DNA of 64,000 nt from Pseudomonadota bacterium (lineage in GTDB: Bacteria > Pseudomonadota > Gammaproteobacteria > Burkholderiales > JABEVD01), in assembly GCA_021835845.1 (NCBI GenBank), contig JAKBJU010000010.1, forward strand, positions 1 to 64,000. The letters run 5' to 3'. The notes under the pieces were generated by a model. It saw nothing but the letters and a program-made list of their open reading frames with translations, was not told the origin of the DNA and made no database searches. The first letter of the stretch is position 1. Each line of letters starts with the position of its first letter. This document shows, one piece after another, positions 56,022 through 64,000 of this stretch. Made by a program: the position numbers and the translations under genes.

Positions 56022-56802
56022 CCGAATTCTGCTCACCGGAGCGGGAAGCGGCATTGGCAGGAGCCTCGCGCTCAAGCTGGCCGGCAAGGGGGCGAGCCTT
56101 GCTCTGGTTGGCAGAAACGAAGCCAGGCTGCAAGCGCTTGCTGGCGAAATCCGGGCAAATGGCGGCAAGTCTCATCCTGTCGTTTTCGACATTTCTCGCG
56201 CGGATGGACAGGAGGAAGTCGTCGACGAGGTTGTCCGGAATCTCGGCGGCATAGACATCCTGGTCAACAATGCGGGAGTCATGAGTTTTTGCGAGTTCTC
56301 GAGCCAGAATCCGCAAGACGTGGAACGTCTCGTCAAGACCAATGTCACGGGGCCGATGCTGCTCACTCGCGCAGTGCTGCCGCGTCTTCTGAGCCGCAAC
56401 AGCGGAAAGATCGTCAATGTGGGATCGACTTTCGGCGCCATCGGGTTCGGGCATTTTTCGGTCTATTCCGCGACCAAATTCGCGATGCGCGGGTTTTCGG
56501 AAGCGCTGAGGCGGGAGCTCGATCACACCCGCATTGGGGTGACCTATGTCGCGCCCAGAGCGACCAAGACTTCCCTCAATACCGATGCCGTGGTGGCGTT
56601 GAACCTGGAAACGGGAATCGCCATGGACGAGCCGGAAGATGTTGCAGCGGCGATCGTCGCTGCAATCGAGAAGGATGTCAGGGAATGCCACATCGGCTGG
56701 CCGGAGAAATTTTTTGCGAGGCTCAACGGGCTGTTTCCGCACCTTGTCGACAACGCATTGAGAAGGAACAACGGCATTGCAAGGGGATTGTTGAAACGTT
56801 AA
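56005..56802 (+). CDS. Short-chain dehydrogenase/reductase
   Basis: 265 residues: cofactor motif ILLTGAGSGIGRSLALKLAGKGASLALVGRNEARL (Arg after beta-2 suggests NADP(H)), NNAGVM, and the catalytic Ser and YSATKFAMRGFSEALRREL (YxxxK). It overlaps the HDO gene by 17 nt, so the two are translated together. The C-terminal extension EKFFARLNGLFPHLVDNALRRNNGIARGLLKR is amphipathic and could touch the membrane, as in SDRs acting on lipids. It is the likely reductase step of the cassette. Confidence 0.88.
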   Translation: MELQGSRILLTGAGSGIGRSLALKLAGKGASLALVGRNEARLQALAGEIRANGGKSHPVVFDISRADGQEEVVDEVVRNLGGIDILVNNAGVMSFCEFSSQNPQDVERLVKTNVTGPMLLTRAVLPRLLSRNSGKIVNVGSTFGAIGFGHFSVYSATKFAMRGFSEALRRELDHTRIGVTYVAPRATKTSLNTDAVVALNLETGIAMDEPEDVAAAIVAAIEKDVRECHIGWPEKFFARLNGLFPHLVDNALRRNNGIARGLLKR

Positions 56803-56825
56803 CTTTGGATTGGGGAAGCAGCGAA

Positions 56826-57467
56826 ATGAAGCATCTGAAATTTGCATTTTTGTTTGCAGCGGCTGCTGCAGTGAATGCCCATGCGGACCAGGGGCTCGAT
56901 GAGGCAATCGTGCGGTTGCAGCACGAATGGGCCATAGTCAATTACAAGACGCCAGAAGACAGGCGGGAATCGGCCTTCGAAACGCTCGCAGGAATGGCGC
57001 AGGATGTTTCGCAGCGGTACCCCCAAAATGCCGAGCCGCTGGTTTGGCAGGCGATCGTGCTGGCCTCCGAAGCCAAGGTGAAGGGCGGTTTCAGTGCGCT
57101 CGGGCTGGCCAAGGATGCGAGGAATCTGCTGCTTGCCGCGGAAAAAATCAATCCCAATGCGTTGGATGGCTCCATTTACACCACCCTCGGCTCGCTTTAT
57201 TATAAGGTGCCGGGCTGGCCGATCGGCTTCGGGGATCACAAGAAGGCCAGGGAATACCTGGAAAAGGCCTTGAAGATGAATCCGGGTGGAATAGATGCCA
57301 ATTATTTCTACGGGGATCTGATGCTGACCGACGGCAATTACGACGCCGCGATCAACTACCTCAAGAAGGCGATGGCGGCTCCTCCCAGACCGGGGCGCGA
57401 AGTGGCGGACGCCGGGCGCAGGGCGGAGATTCAGATCGATTTGAAGAAGGCGGAAGAAAGCAGATGA
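56826..57467 (+). CDS. Periplasmic tetratricopeptide-type protein
   Basis: 213 residues with a signal peptide (MKHLKFAFLFAAAAAVNAHA). Helical repeats include ALGLAKDARNLLLAAEKINPNALDGSIYTTLGSLYYKVPGWPIGFGDHKKAREYLEKALKMNPGGIDANYFYGDLMLTDGNYDAAINYLKKAMAAPP, clearly TPR-like. It follows the SDR by 23 nt and precedes the response regulator by 4 nt, so it links the cassette to the two-component genes in one probable transcript. The role is unknown; a scaffold or transport helper in the periplasm is plausible. Confidence 0.75.
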   Translation: MKHLKFAFLFAAAAAVNAHADQGLDEAIVRLQHEWAIVNYKTPEDRRESAFETLAGMAQDVSQRYPQNAEPLVWQAIVLASEAKVKGGFSALGLAKDARNLLLAAEKINPNALDGSIYTTLGSLYYKVPGWPIGFGDHKKAREYLEKALKMNPGGIDANYFYGDLMLTDGNYDAAINYLKKAMAAPPRPGREVADAGRRAEIQIDLKKAEESR

Positions 57468-57471
57468 TCCC

Positions 57472-58131
57472 ATGAGAATTCTCCTGGTCGAAGACGATGA
57501 GGCTTTGGGCGACGGCGTCAGGGTGGGCCTCGTCCAGGAGCGCTTCACAGTGGACTGGGTCAAGGACGGCAAGGAGGCGCTGTCTGCCCTGGAAACGGAA
57601 GATTACGGGCTGATGATTCTGGATCTGGGCCTTCCCAGGCTTTCCGGAATAGATCTGCTGAAGCTGATCAGGAGCCGCGGAATGGCGCTTCCGGTGATCA
57701 TTCTGACAGCTCGCGACACGGTCGCCGACAGGATACTGGGACTCGATTGCGGTGCGGACGATTATGTCGTCAAGCCTTTCGACCTCGACGAGCTTGCGGC
57801 GCGAATCCGGGCGTTGACGAGGCGGAAAATGGGCCGCGCCGAGCCCCTTCTGGTGCATGAGAACATCACCCTCGACCCCGCCGCGCACAAAGTGACGCTC
57901 GATGGCGAGGAAGTCGCTCTTTCCCCGAGGGAGTTCGCGGTGCTGCGGGAATTGCTGGAGAATTCAGGCATCGTGCTTTCCCGTGACCGTCTGGAACAAA
58001 GCCTGTACGGCTGGAACGAGGAAGTCGAAAGCAATGCTCTCGAAGTGCATATCCACCATCTCAGAAGGAAGCTTGGCGCCAAGCTGATCAAGACCATCAG
58101 GGGCGTGGGTTATGTCATCCAGAGGGATTGA
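57472..58131 (+). CDS. OmpR-family response regulator
   Basis: 219 residues: receiver domain MRILLVEDDEALGDG with phosphoacceptor D51 (MILDLGLPRLSG), LTARD and KPFDLDEL, then a winged-helix DNA-binding domain (LSPREFAVLRELLENSGIVLSRDRLEQSLYGWNEEVESNALEVHIHHLRRKLG). It resembles the QseB/PmrA subgroup. It overlaps the histidine kinase gene or lies two bases from it, depending on the kinase start. Targets are not evident. Confidence 0.93.
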   Translation: MRILLVEDDEALGDGVRVGLVQERFTVDWVKDGKEALSALETEDYGLMILDLGLPRLSGIDLLKLIRSRGMALPVIILTARDTVADRILGLDCGADDYVVKPFDLDELAARIRALTRRKMGRAEPLLVHENITLDPAAHKVTLDGEEVALSPREFAVLRELLENSGIVLSRDRLEQSLYGWNEEVESNALEVHIHHLRRKLGAKLIKTIRGVGYVIQRD

Positions 58132-58133
58132 GG

Positions 58134-59537
58134 GTGCCTGAAAGCTTTTCCGTTTCGGCCTGGCTGAAATGGGTCGATGCATTCCATCTCTCTTTCACCG
58201 GAAATTCGCTCAGGGGGCGGCTCCTCAGGCTGCTGCTTTCTTCCAGCGGATTGTTCCTGCTGATCGTCTCCCTGCTCGCCTACATCAATTCGCATCATGA
58301 GGCTGACGAGCTTTTCGATGCCCAGCTTGCGGAATCTGCCAGGGTGCTGCTGGATCAGGCGAGCACCGGGATTTCGGAGCGCCCGAGCGTCGTCTCCGAC
58401 AGCGACCACCCCACGCTCGAATACGAAAGAAAGATCGCGTTCCAGATCAGGGACAGGGAAGGCAATCTTCTGCTGCGTTCTGCCACCACGCCCAGGCGCA
58501 GTCTTTCCGAGCATTCGGAAGGTTTCAGCAACAGCCTCATCGAAGGGAAAAAATGGCGGGTATTTTCCCACTGGAATAGAGACCATACCCTGCAGATACA
58601 GGTAGGACAACTGCACGAGATTCGCAACGAATTGGCCGGCAAGATTGCGCTCAGCCTGCTCGTCCCTTTTCTGCTGGCGATTCCTCTGGTTGCCCCGTTG
58701 ATCTGGTTCAGCATCGAGCGCGCACTGAAGCCGGTCAACTGGGTGTCCGACGAAGTGAAGCAGCGCGCCGTGGAAAACCTCAAACCCATCGTCATTACCG
58801 ATGTTCCCGAGGAGGTGCGCCCCCTCATCGATTCGATCAATACCTTGCTTTCCAGGCTGGAGTATTCATTCGAGAACGAGCGACGCTTCACGGCAGATGC
58901 TGCGCATGAGCTGCGCACTCCGCTCGCCGCACTCAAGACTCAGGCGCAGGTGGCCTTGCGGGCGAGCGAAACAGGACAGAGGAAGAAGGCGCTCGAACAG
59001 GTGATATCGGGTGTCGACCGGGCAACTCATCTTGTGCAACAATTGCTGACAATGGCGCGGCTCGATCCCCAGTTTGCCAGGGTCGAGGATTCGAAGTTCG
59101 CTCTTCACAAGGTGATTGTACGGGTACTGACCGATCTTGCCCCCGAGGCGCTGGCGAAGAAAATCGAGCTCACATTCGAAGAGGATTGCGGCGCGCTGGT
59201 GAAGGGCGATGCCGAAATGGTCGGCATCCTGACGAGCAATCTGGTGAGAAATGCGATCCGGTATACTCCCGAGCATGGAGGCGTCGAAGTTCGCATCGGG
59301 GAGGATGATGATGCGGTCTGGCTGCATGTCATCGACGACGGGCCGGGCATCGATCCCGAAGAGAGGTCCCGCGTTTTCGAACGCTTTTACCGGACGCTCG
59401 GCAACAGGGTGAGCGGAAGCGGTCTGGGCTTATCCATCGTGAAGCGCATTGCCGATTTGCATCATGCGCGGGTGGAACTCGATTCGGGTGAAAATGGCAG
59501 GGGACTCTGGGTCAGGGTAAGATTCCCCAAACGCTGA
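58134..59537 (+). CDS. Sensor histidine kinase (QseC/PmrB-like)
   Basis: 467 residues: membrane helix LRLLLSSSGLFLLIVSLLAYINS, a periplasmic sensor of about 120 residues, and a second helix IALSLLVPFLLAIPLVAPLIWFSIE. The cytoplasmic part has the HisKA box FTADAAHELRTPLAALKTQAQVAL, N box LVRNAIRYTPEHGGV, and DDGPGIDPEERSRVFERFYR with SGSGLGLSIVKRIADLH. GTG at 58134 follows AGAGGG at good spacing; TTG at 58128 overlaps the regulator's stop codon and is the alternative. Confidence 0.92.
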   Translation: MPESFSVSAWLKWVDAFHLSFTGNSLRGRLLRLLLSSSGLFLLIVSLLAYINSHHEADELFDAQLAESARVLLDQASTGISERPSVVSDSDHPTLEYERKIAFQIRDREGNLLLRSATTPRRSLSEHSEGFSNSLIEGKKWRVFSHWNRDHTLQIQVGQLHEIRNELAGKIALSLLVPFLLAIPLVAPLIWFSIERALKPVNWVSDEVKQRAVENLKPIVITDVPEEVRPLIDSINTLLSRLEYSFENERRFTADAAHELRTPLAALKTQAQVALRASETGQRKKALEQVISGVDRATHLVQQLLTMARLDPQFARVEDSKFALHKVIVRVLTDLAPEALAKKIELTFEEDCGALVKGDAEMVGILTSNLVRNAIRYTPEHGGVEVRIGEDDDAVWLHVIDDGPGIDPEERSRVFERFYRTLGNRVSGSGLGLSIVKRIADLHHARVELDSGENGRGLWVRVRFPKR

Positions 59538-59553
59538 TCGGAAAGGAGAAGGT

Positions 59554-60813
59554 TTGACGCTTTTGCCGGAAAATCTGGCCCTCGTGCTGGGTCTGTCCTT
59601 CTTCTTCGGACTTGCCTTCGAGGAGTTCTATGTCAGGAGCCCGAAAAAACGTCCGGGCGGAGTCAGAACGTTCCCCCTGCTCGCACTGTCCGGAGCAGGC
59701 CTTTATCTGCTGGAGCCGGTGCATGTCGCAGCATTTTGCATGGGGCTCCTGGTGCTGGGCGCGTGGCTGTATGCCTATTACCATGCGAGATGGAACGAAG
59801 GAGCGTCAGCCGTAGAGTCTGGAGGCGGGCTGATCATTCCGGTCAGCAATCTGATCGCCTACCTGCTGGGCCCGATTTCGCTGACCCAGCCGCACTGGGT
59901 CGCAGTTTCCTTTGCAGTCAGCGCGGTGCTGCTGCTGGGGGCGCGGGAAAGCCTGCATCGCCTCGCCCAGAAGCTGCCGGCAGAGGAAATCATGACCGGC
60001 GGGAAATTTCTCGTCCTGACGGGCATCATTCTTCCCCTGCTGCCGAATCATCCCGTCACGAATCTGAGCTCGATCACCCCCCATCAGGTGTGGCTTGCCG
60101 TGGTGGTGGTCTCCACCCTGTCCTATGCCAGCTACATGATCCGGCGTTATATTTCCCCGGAAAAGGGACTGCTTGCGGCCTCGGTGCTGGGAGGGTTGTA
60201 TTCATCCACTGCAACCACGGTCGTCCTGGCGAAGCAGGGAAAGGAAGGCGCTTTTGCGAAGCCGGGAATTCTCTCGGGGATCGTGCTTGCCACTGCCCTG
60301 ATGTATCTGAGGCTGGGTGTCGTGGTGGCGGTGTTCAATTTCCCCCTTGCGATGGCCCTGCTGCCCTATCTTCTGGGGCTCTTCATGCTGGGACTGCTCC
60401 TCGCCTGGGGCTGCAACCGCAGAAAAGAGATGGGGGGGCAGGGAAGCGCGCTTGCCATGCAGGCAAATCCCCTGGAATTGAGCGCAGCGCTGCTCTTTGC
60501 CTTCCTGTTTGTGGCGATTGCACTGGCTTCCACCTGGGTCAGCACGGAGTTCGGAAAAACCGGAATCTATTGGCTGGCAAGCGTTGTCGGGATCACCGAC
60601 ATCGATCCTTTCGTGCTGAGCCTTGCGCAGGGGGGAGCTGGCGGGCTGGGATTGCCGACCATGGAAGCCGCAATCCTGATCGCGGCTTCCTCAAACAATA
60701 TCCTGAAGGCGGTTTATGCCGCGATATTCCTCGGATTTCGCGAGAGTCTCGCCGCAACAGCCTCCCTCGTCCTGCTTTCTCTGGCAGGCGTCATTCTGGC
60801 GCTGCTGCCCTAG
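59554..60813 (+). CDS. MgtC/DUF4010-family integral membrane protein
   Basis: 419 residues, 11-12 membrane helices. The N-terminal third has the MgtC-like LGLSFFFGLAFEEFYVR and RTFPLLALSGAGLYLL. The rest is DUF4010, with YASYMIRRYISPEKGLLAASVLGGLYSSTATTVVLAKQ and ITDIDPFVLSLAQGG. Transport of an ion is likely but unproven. The start is TTG at 59554 with Shine-Dalgarno AAGGAG. The stop codon TAG is made from the target dinucleotide TA and the first G of the adjacent inverted-repeat element, so the original 3' end may have differed. Confidence 0.82.
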   Translation: MTLLPENLALVLGLSFFFGLAFEEFYVRSPKKRPGGVRTFPLLALSGAGLYLLEPVHVAAFCMGLLVLGAWLYAYYHARWNEGASAVESGGGLIIPVSNLIAYLLGPISLTQPHWVAVSFAVSAVLLLGARESLHRLAQKLPAEEIMTGGKFLVLTGIILPLLPNHPVTNLSSITPHQVWLAVVVVSTLSYASYMIRRYISPEKGLLAASVLGGLYSSTATTVVLAKQGKEGAFAKPGILSGIVLATALMYLRLGVVVAVFNFPLAMALLPYLLGLFMLGLLLAWGCNRRKEMGGQGSALAMQANPLELSAALLFAFLFVAIALASTWVSTEFGKTGIYWLASVVGITDIDPFVLSLAQGGAGGLGLPTMEAAILIAASSNNILKAVYAAIFLGFRESLAATASLVLLSLAGVILALLP

Positions 60814-61049
60814 GGAACCACTGATTTATTTCCGCGCAGATCGCGTTGCTGAGAAAATCGATATGATCGCGCGGAGCGCGACAAGGCGAGCGCTCGATTT
60901 TTACGCAACCCGATTGGGACGAGGCTTTGCGGGTGATCTTTTTTGTTGCGCGGCTCTCGAATGGAATAACCATTCGACTTCGCCGCGCGCCTCGAATCTC
61001 ATCTCGCAAAGTCGCGTCGCGACCGCGTGGGAATAAATCAGTGGTTCCC
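60813..61049. mobile_element. MITE-like element, 237 bp, with TA flanks
   Basis: The ends are perfect inverted repeats of 18 bp: GGGAACCACTGATTTATT (60813-60830) and AATAAATCAGTGGTTCCC (61032-61049), extending imperfectly another 7 bp inward. TA lies on both sides (60811-60812 and 61050-61051), as expected for a target duplication by IS630/Tc1-type transposases. There is no coding sequence inside; an internal palindrome TCGAATGG/CCATTCGA occupies 60957-60977. It is inserted exactly between two convergent genes and supplies the G of both TAG stop codons. Confidence 0.75.
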
Positions 61050-63118
61050 TAACCCTGCTTCACTTCGAAGTGCTGCACCATGGCCTGCAGTTCCGCAGCC
61101 GTTTTGGTGAGCAGGATGGACGCCTGCATCGCCTCTTCGCTGAGCTTGGTATTGTCCTCGACGAGGCTGGTGATGTGCTCCAGGCTTCTGGCGACTTCCT
61201 CGCTTGCCAGGGACTGTTCCTTCGAGGCGGTGGCAATGTGCTGCGCGCCTTCCGTCACCTGATTGCTCACCTCCAGGATTTGCTTCAGCCCTTCGGTGTT
61301 GGCATGACTGAGTTCGATGTTCTTGCCGACTTCGGTAACCGCCTCATCCATTGAAGACACCACGGTCTGGGTGACCTGGTAGATGTTCTGGACCATTTCG
61401 CTTATATCTACCGTGCTCGATGTCGTCCTTTCGGCAAGTTTCCTGACTTCGTCGGCGACGACCGCAAAGCCCCTGCCCTGCTCTCCAGCCCTGGCAGCTT
61501 CGATGGCCGCATTCAGCGCGAGCAGGTTGGTCTGATCGGCGATTTCCTTGATGACCTTGGTGATGTCTCCGATCTTCTGTATCGCATCCTTGAGGTCGAC
61601 AATGGTCTTGCTCGAAGACTGCACGGCTTCGACGACGCGGGTGGTGGCTGCAAGGCTCTCTTCCATCCTCCTGTTGTTGTCCTCGATGATCCTTTGCGAA
61701 TCGACTGCTGCGGAAGCCGAATCGTTTGCTGCATTGGCGACTTCGGAAACGGACTGGCTGAGCTCTTCCATCGTGCTGGCAATTTTCTGCACATGATCCT
61801 GCTGGGCCTTGGAATGCTCGGCGACCTGGACCACTTGGGAATTGAGGCTGCTGCAGCGGTCCTCGATCAGGGAAGCTGCTAGCCCCATTTCATCTAGCAT
61901 CACCTGAATATGCGCCTGCATGGTCTGAATCGCGCAAAGCAGGTCGCCCATTTCGTCGCGGCCAGAAATGTCGATGTCTGCGCCAAGATCGCCCTGAATG
62001 ATTTTCTCGAACTGCCCCATCGCCTGGTTTATCGGACGCTTAACGAAAATATCCACACAGCGCCCGATGAAGAAGAAAAGGAAGATCTGGAGGATGATCT
62101 GGCCGACGGTCAGCTTGATCTGGATGTCGCGCAGCTGGGCGAAGTCTGAACTCAGATCGATCAGGATGTCGGAGGCACCGTTGACGCTTCCCACCTGGAC
62201 CATGTGGCATTTGAGGCAGTCGGTATGGTGAAAGTTGTGGCTGACGATGTAGGGGGTGACCGCCCTGAAAATGGGAGCGCCTGAAGGATCCATCGTCAAC
62301 GAATAAATGGGCTTCTTGGAATCGATGGCCTGCTTCTCGACGTCGTCCTTGACATGCTCCTCGGGCAGTCCCGGGCCGAACTGGTCGACCACCTGCTTGG
62401 CGCGCACGATCCGGGCCGACTTGATGCCGCCGCTCGATTCGAGCTTCTCGATCAGGAGCTTCCGGTTGTCCGGGTCGCTGATCGTGCCGGTTTCCATCAG
62501 CATGTTGAAGCTGTCTATGGTTTCATTGGCGACCTGTTCCGCCTTTTCTTTGGCCGCAGACAGGGTCTTTTCCTTGAAATTGTGGGAAATCCAGAGCTGG
62601 GAGGAGAGCAGAACGGCAAGCAGCAGGCCCTGGATGACAATCTGGAGCTTGGTCTTGAGCTTCAGGTTCCTGAATTTGTATCTGTCGAATCTTGACCCGA
62701 TCGCAGCGCCCGTTTCGTTGAGCTGCTTGTAGAGCGCATCGGCCCCCTCGATTTCCGCTCGGGTGGGGGCATTCCTCACCGACATGTAGCCGACTATCTG
62801 GTTGTTTTCCTTGATTGGAACCACCAGAGCCTTGACCCAGTAATGATCCCCGTTCTTGCAGCGGTTCTTGACGATGCCGCGCCAGGGCTTGCCATCCTTC
62901 AGCGTGTCCCAAAGCCATTTGAAGGCCTGGGGCGGCATGTCCGGGTGGCGCACGACATTGTGATTCTTCCCGATGAGTTCTTCACGGGTGAATCCGCTTA
63001 TCTCCACGAATGCGTCGTTGGCGTAGGTGGTGATGCCCTTCAGATCCGTTTTGGAGACAATGCGGGATTTTTCAGGGAACGGCCGTTCAATCTGGGTGAC
63101 GGGGAAATTCTTTTTCAT
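61049..63118 (-). CDS. Methyl-accepting chemotaxis protein with PAS domain and periplasmic haem c motif
   Basis: 689 residues. The cytoplasmic N-terminal PAS (about 20-115) has [34 protein letters not shown], as in Aer-type redox sensors. TM1 is at about 157-177. The periplasmic sensor (about 180-335) resembles the DUF3365/Tll0287 type and holds the haem c motif C301-L-K-C-H305. After TM2 (about 336-358) come HAMP and the signalling hairpin with [41 protein letters not shown]. It probably reports redox state or a haem ligand to the flagellar motor (energy taxis). The stop TAG includes the edge of the neighbouring MITE. A sigma-28-like promoter lies upstream. Confidence 0.9.
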   Translation of the reverse strand: MKKNFPVTQIERPFPEKSRIVSKTDLKGITTYANDAFVEISGFTREELIGKNHNVVRHPDMPPQAFKWLWDTLKDGKPWRGIVKNRCKNGDHYWVKALVVPIKENNQIVGYMSVRNAPTRAEIEGADALYKQLNETGAAIGSRFDRYKFRNLKLKTKLQIVIQGLLLAVLLSSQLWISHNFKEKTLSAAKEKAEQVANETIDSFNMLMETGTISDPDNRKLLIEKLESSGGIKSARIVRAKQVVDQFGPGLPEEHVKDDVEKQAIDSKKPIYSLTMDPSGAPIFRAVTPYIVSHNFHHTDCLKCHMVQVGSVNGASDILIDLSSDFAQLRDIQIKLTVGQIILQIFLFFFIGRCVDIFVKRPINQAMGQFEKIIQGDLGADIDISGRDEMGDLLCAIQTMQAHIQVMLDEMGLAASLIEDRCSSLNSQVVQVAEHSKAQQDHVQKIASTMEELSQSVSEVANAANDSASAAVDSQRIIEDNNRRMEESLAATTRVVEAVQSSSKTIVDLKDAIQKIGDITKVIKEIADQTNLLALNAAIEAARAGEQGRGFAVVADEVRKLAERTTSSTVDISEMVQNIYQVTQTVVSSMDEAVTEVGKNIELSHANTEGLKQILEVSNQVTEGAQHIATASKEQSLASEEVARSLEHITSLVEDNTKLSEEAMQASILLTKTAAELQAMVQHFEVKQG

Positions 63119-63158
63119 GGGTCGACCTCCTGGGCCATGCCGTTGCTGTAATAATTTT

Positions 63159-63185
63159 TTATCGGAAAAAATCCCCGGTTCTTTA
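63159..63185 (-). promoter_or_regulatory. Sigma-28 (FliA) promoter of the chemoreceptor gene
   Basis: On the minus strand TAAAGAAC (63178-63185), 11 nt, then TCCGATAA (63159-63166). The sigma-28 consensus is TAAAGTTT-N11-GCCGATAA. The match is strong in the essential TAAA and CCGATAA parts, and it lies 41 nt before the ATG, as expected for a flagellar-regulon receptor. Confidence 0.75.
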
Positions 63186-63278
63186 GGGGAAATTATCCTT
63201 GAAATATATTTTTAGCGATGATCCTGGGATAAAATCTGGAATTTGTCAAGAATGATTCCTAATAAAGAAAGTATGCGT

Positions 63279-64000
63279 ATGAAACCTGAACTTCTGCTTC
63301 CTGCCGGCAGTCTCGCGAAAATGCGCGCGGCATTTTCTTTCGGGGCGGATGCGGTCTATGCCGGACAGCCGAGATATTCCCTGAGAGCGAGAAACAACGA
63401 ATTCGGAATCGACGAACTTCGGAGAGGCATCCTGGAAGCCCGGGGTTCGGGCAGGAAATTCTATGTCGCGAGCAATCTGATGCCGCACAATGCCAAGGTC
63501 AAGACCTACCTGGCCGACATGGCGGATGTGGTCGAAATGAAACCCGATGCGCTCATCATGGCTGATCCGGGACTCATCATGATGGTGAGGGAGAAATGGC
63601 CGGAAATGCCGGTCCATCTTTCCGTTCAGGCCAATACGGTGAATTATGCTTCGGTCAGGTTCTGGGAGAAAATGGGGCTCTCCCGGGTCATTCTTTCGCG
63701 CGAATTGTCTCTGGAGGAGATCGCGGAAATCAGGCAGCTCTGCCCGGATATGCAGCTCGAAGTGTTCGTGCACGGCGCGCTTTGCATCGCCTATTCCGGG
63801 AGATGCCTGCTGTCCGGCTATTTCAACCATCGCGACCCCAACCAGGGAACCTGCACCAATTCCTGCAGATGGGACTATCGGGTCGAGCCCGCCCTCGATG
63901 ACGAGGGCAGCGGGATAAGGAAAATCGATTTCGATTTCGGGAAGGCGATGCAGGCCGATTGCGGGCAACAGGTGCGCCATCCCCTGGCAGATCAAGTCTA
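63279..64000 (+). CDS. trhP: U32-family tRNA hydroxylation protein TrhP/YegQ (3' end outside window)
   Basis: The first 240 residues are visible, MKPELLLPAGSLAKMRAAFSFGADAVYAGQPRYSLRARNNEFG ... HLSVQANTVNYASVRFWEKMGLSRVILSRELSLEEI ... VFVHGALCIAYSGRCLLSGYFNHRDPNQGTCTNSCRW. This is the U32 signature, closest to E. coli YegQ (TrhP), which takes part in 5-hydroxyuridine formation at tRNA position 34. Cys residues in the last motif are thought to bind a cluster. ATG at 63279 gives the family N-terminus; ATG at 63273 is also in frame. The intergenic region before it holds the receptor's sigma-28-like promoter. Confidence 0.92.
   Translation, partial: MKPELLLPAGSLAKMRAAFSFGADAVYAGQPRYSLRARNNEFGIDELRRGILEARGSGRKFYVASNLMPHNAKVKTYLADMADVVEMKPDALIMADPGLIMMVREKWPEMPVHLSVQANTVNYASVRFWEKMGLSRVILSRELSLEEIAEIRQLCPDMQLEVFVHGALCIAYSGRCLLSGYFNHRDPNQGTCTNSCRWDYRVEPALDDEGSGIRKIDFDFGKAMQADCGQQVRHPLADQV

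Overview
The window is chromosomal DNA from a Gram-negative bacterium, most likely a betaproteobacterium near the Nitrosomonadales (Gallionella, Sideroxydans, Sulfuricella or Thiobacillus relatives). The evidence is the exbB-exbD-lpxK-trm112-kdsB-adk run, trxA-rho, FNR-type regulation, a pyrophosphate-dependent phosphofructokinase beside a proton-pumping pyrophosphatase, and a Cyc2-like fused cytochrome-porin cut by the left edge. The genus is inference; the genes are read from the sequence.

Layout. 1-1123: 3'-truncated cytochrome-porin on the minus strand. 1240-4300: a small mobile element (transposase scrap, unknown helical protein, Rep_trans-type replication initiator, excisionase-like HTH protein, tyrosine recombinase) abutting a tRNA-Thr(CGU). 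4426-5906: Fur-family regulator and thiO. 6031-10127: minor type IV pilin operon (pilE-like, fimT/gspH-like, pilV, pilW, pilX) ending in an unusual acidic secreted protein where pilY1 is often found. 10153-15220: ArnT-like glycosyltransferase, M48 lipoprotein protease, rpmE, rho, trxA. 15359-21421: fdxA and addBA. 21418-25655: glgP and pgm, divergent. 25648-34691: one long minus-strand gene run from exbB to a PatB-like lyase, covering envelope synthesis and PPi-linked energy metabolism. 34985-39745: xseA, a PilZ protein, mutL-miaA and a DUF3293 gene. 39740-45408: hemN-ylqF-pepN facing fnr across an FNR site. 45400-50657: DUF2934 protein, cytochrome b, sbcB, PreP-like peptidase. 50761-51828: a 46-residue membrane protein and a DUF3034 outer-membrane protein with an FNR-type promoter. 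52020-57467: desaturase, then a tightly overlapping thermostable-hemolysin-family / adenylate-forming ligase / haem-oxygenase-like di-iron oxidase / SDR cassette and a periplasmic repeat protein. 57472-60813: two-component system and a DUF4010 membrane protein. 60813-61049: a 237-bp MITE-like element. 61049-63118: chemoreceptor with a PAS domain and a periplasmic c-type haem motif behind a sigma-28-like promoter. 63279-end: truncated trhP (U32 family).

The best candidate for an undescribed system is the 53.2-56.8 kb cassette. It combines an acyltransferase-like protein, an acyl-activating enzyme, a UndA-type oxidase and a reductase in translationally coupled genes, next to a fatty-acid desaturase. 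That is a plausible route to a modified fatty-acid product, but the product is unknown. Other notable items are the compact rolling-circle-type element with hairpins around the rep start, the MITE that supplies the stop codons of both flanking genes, and two FNR sites at class II spacing.
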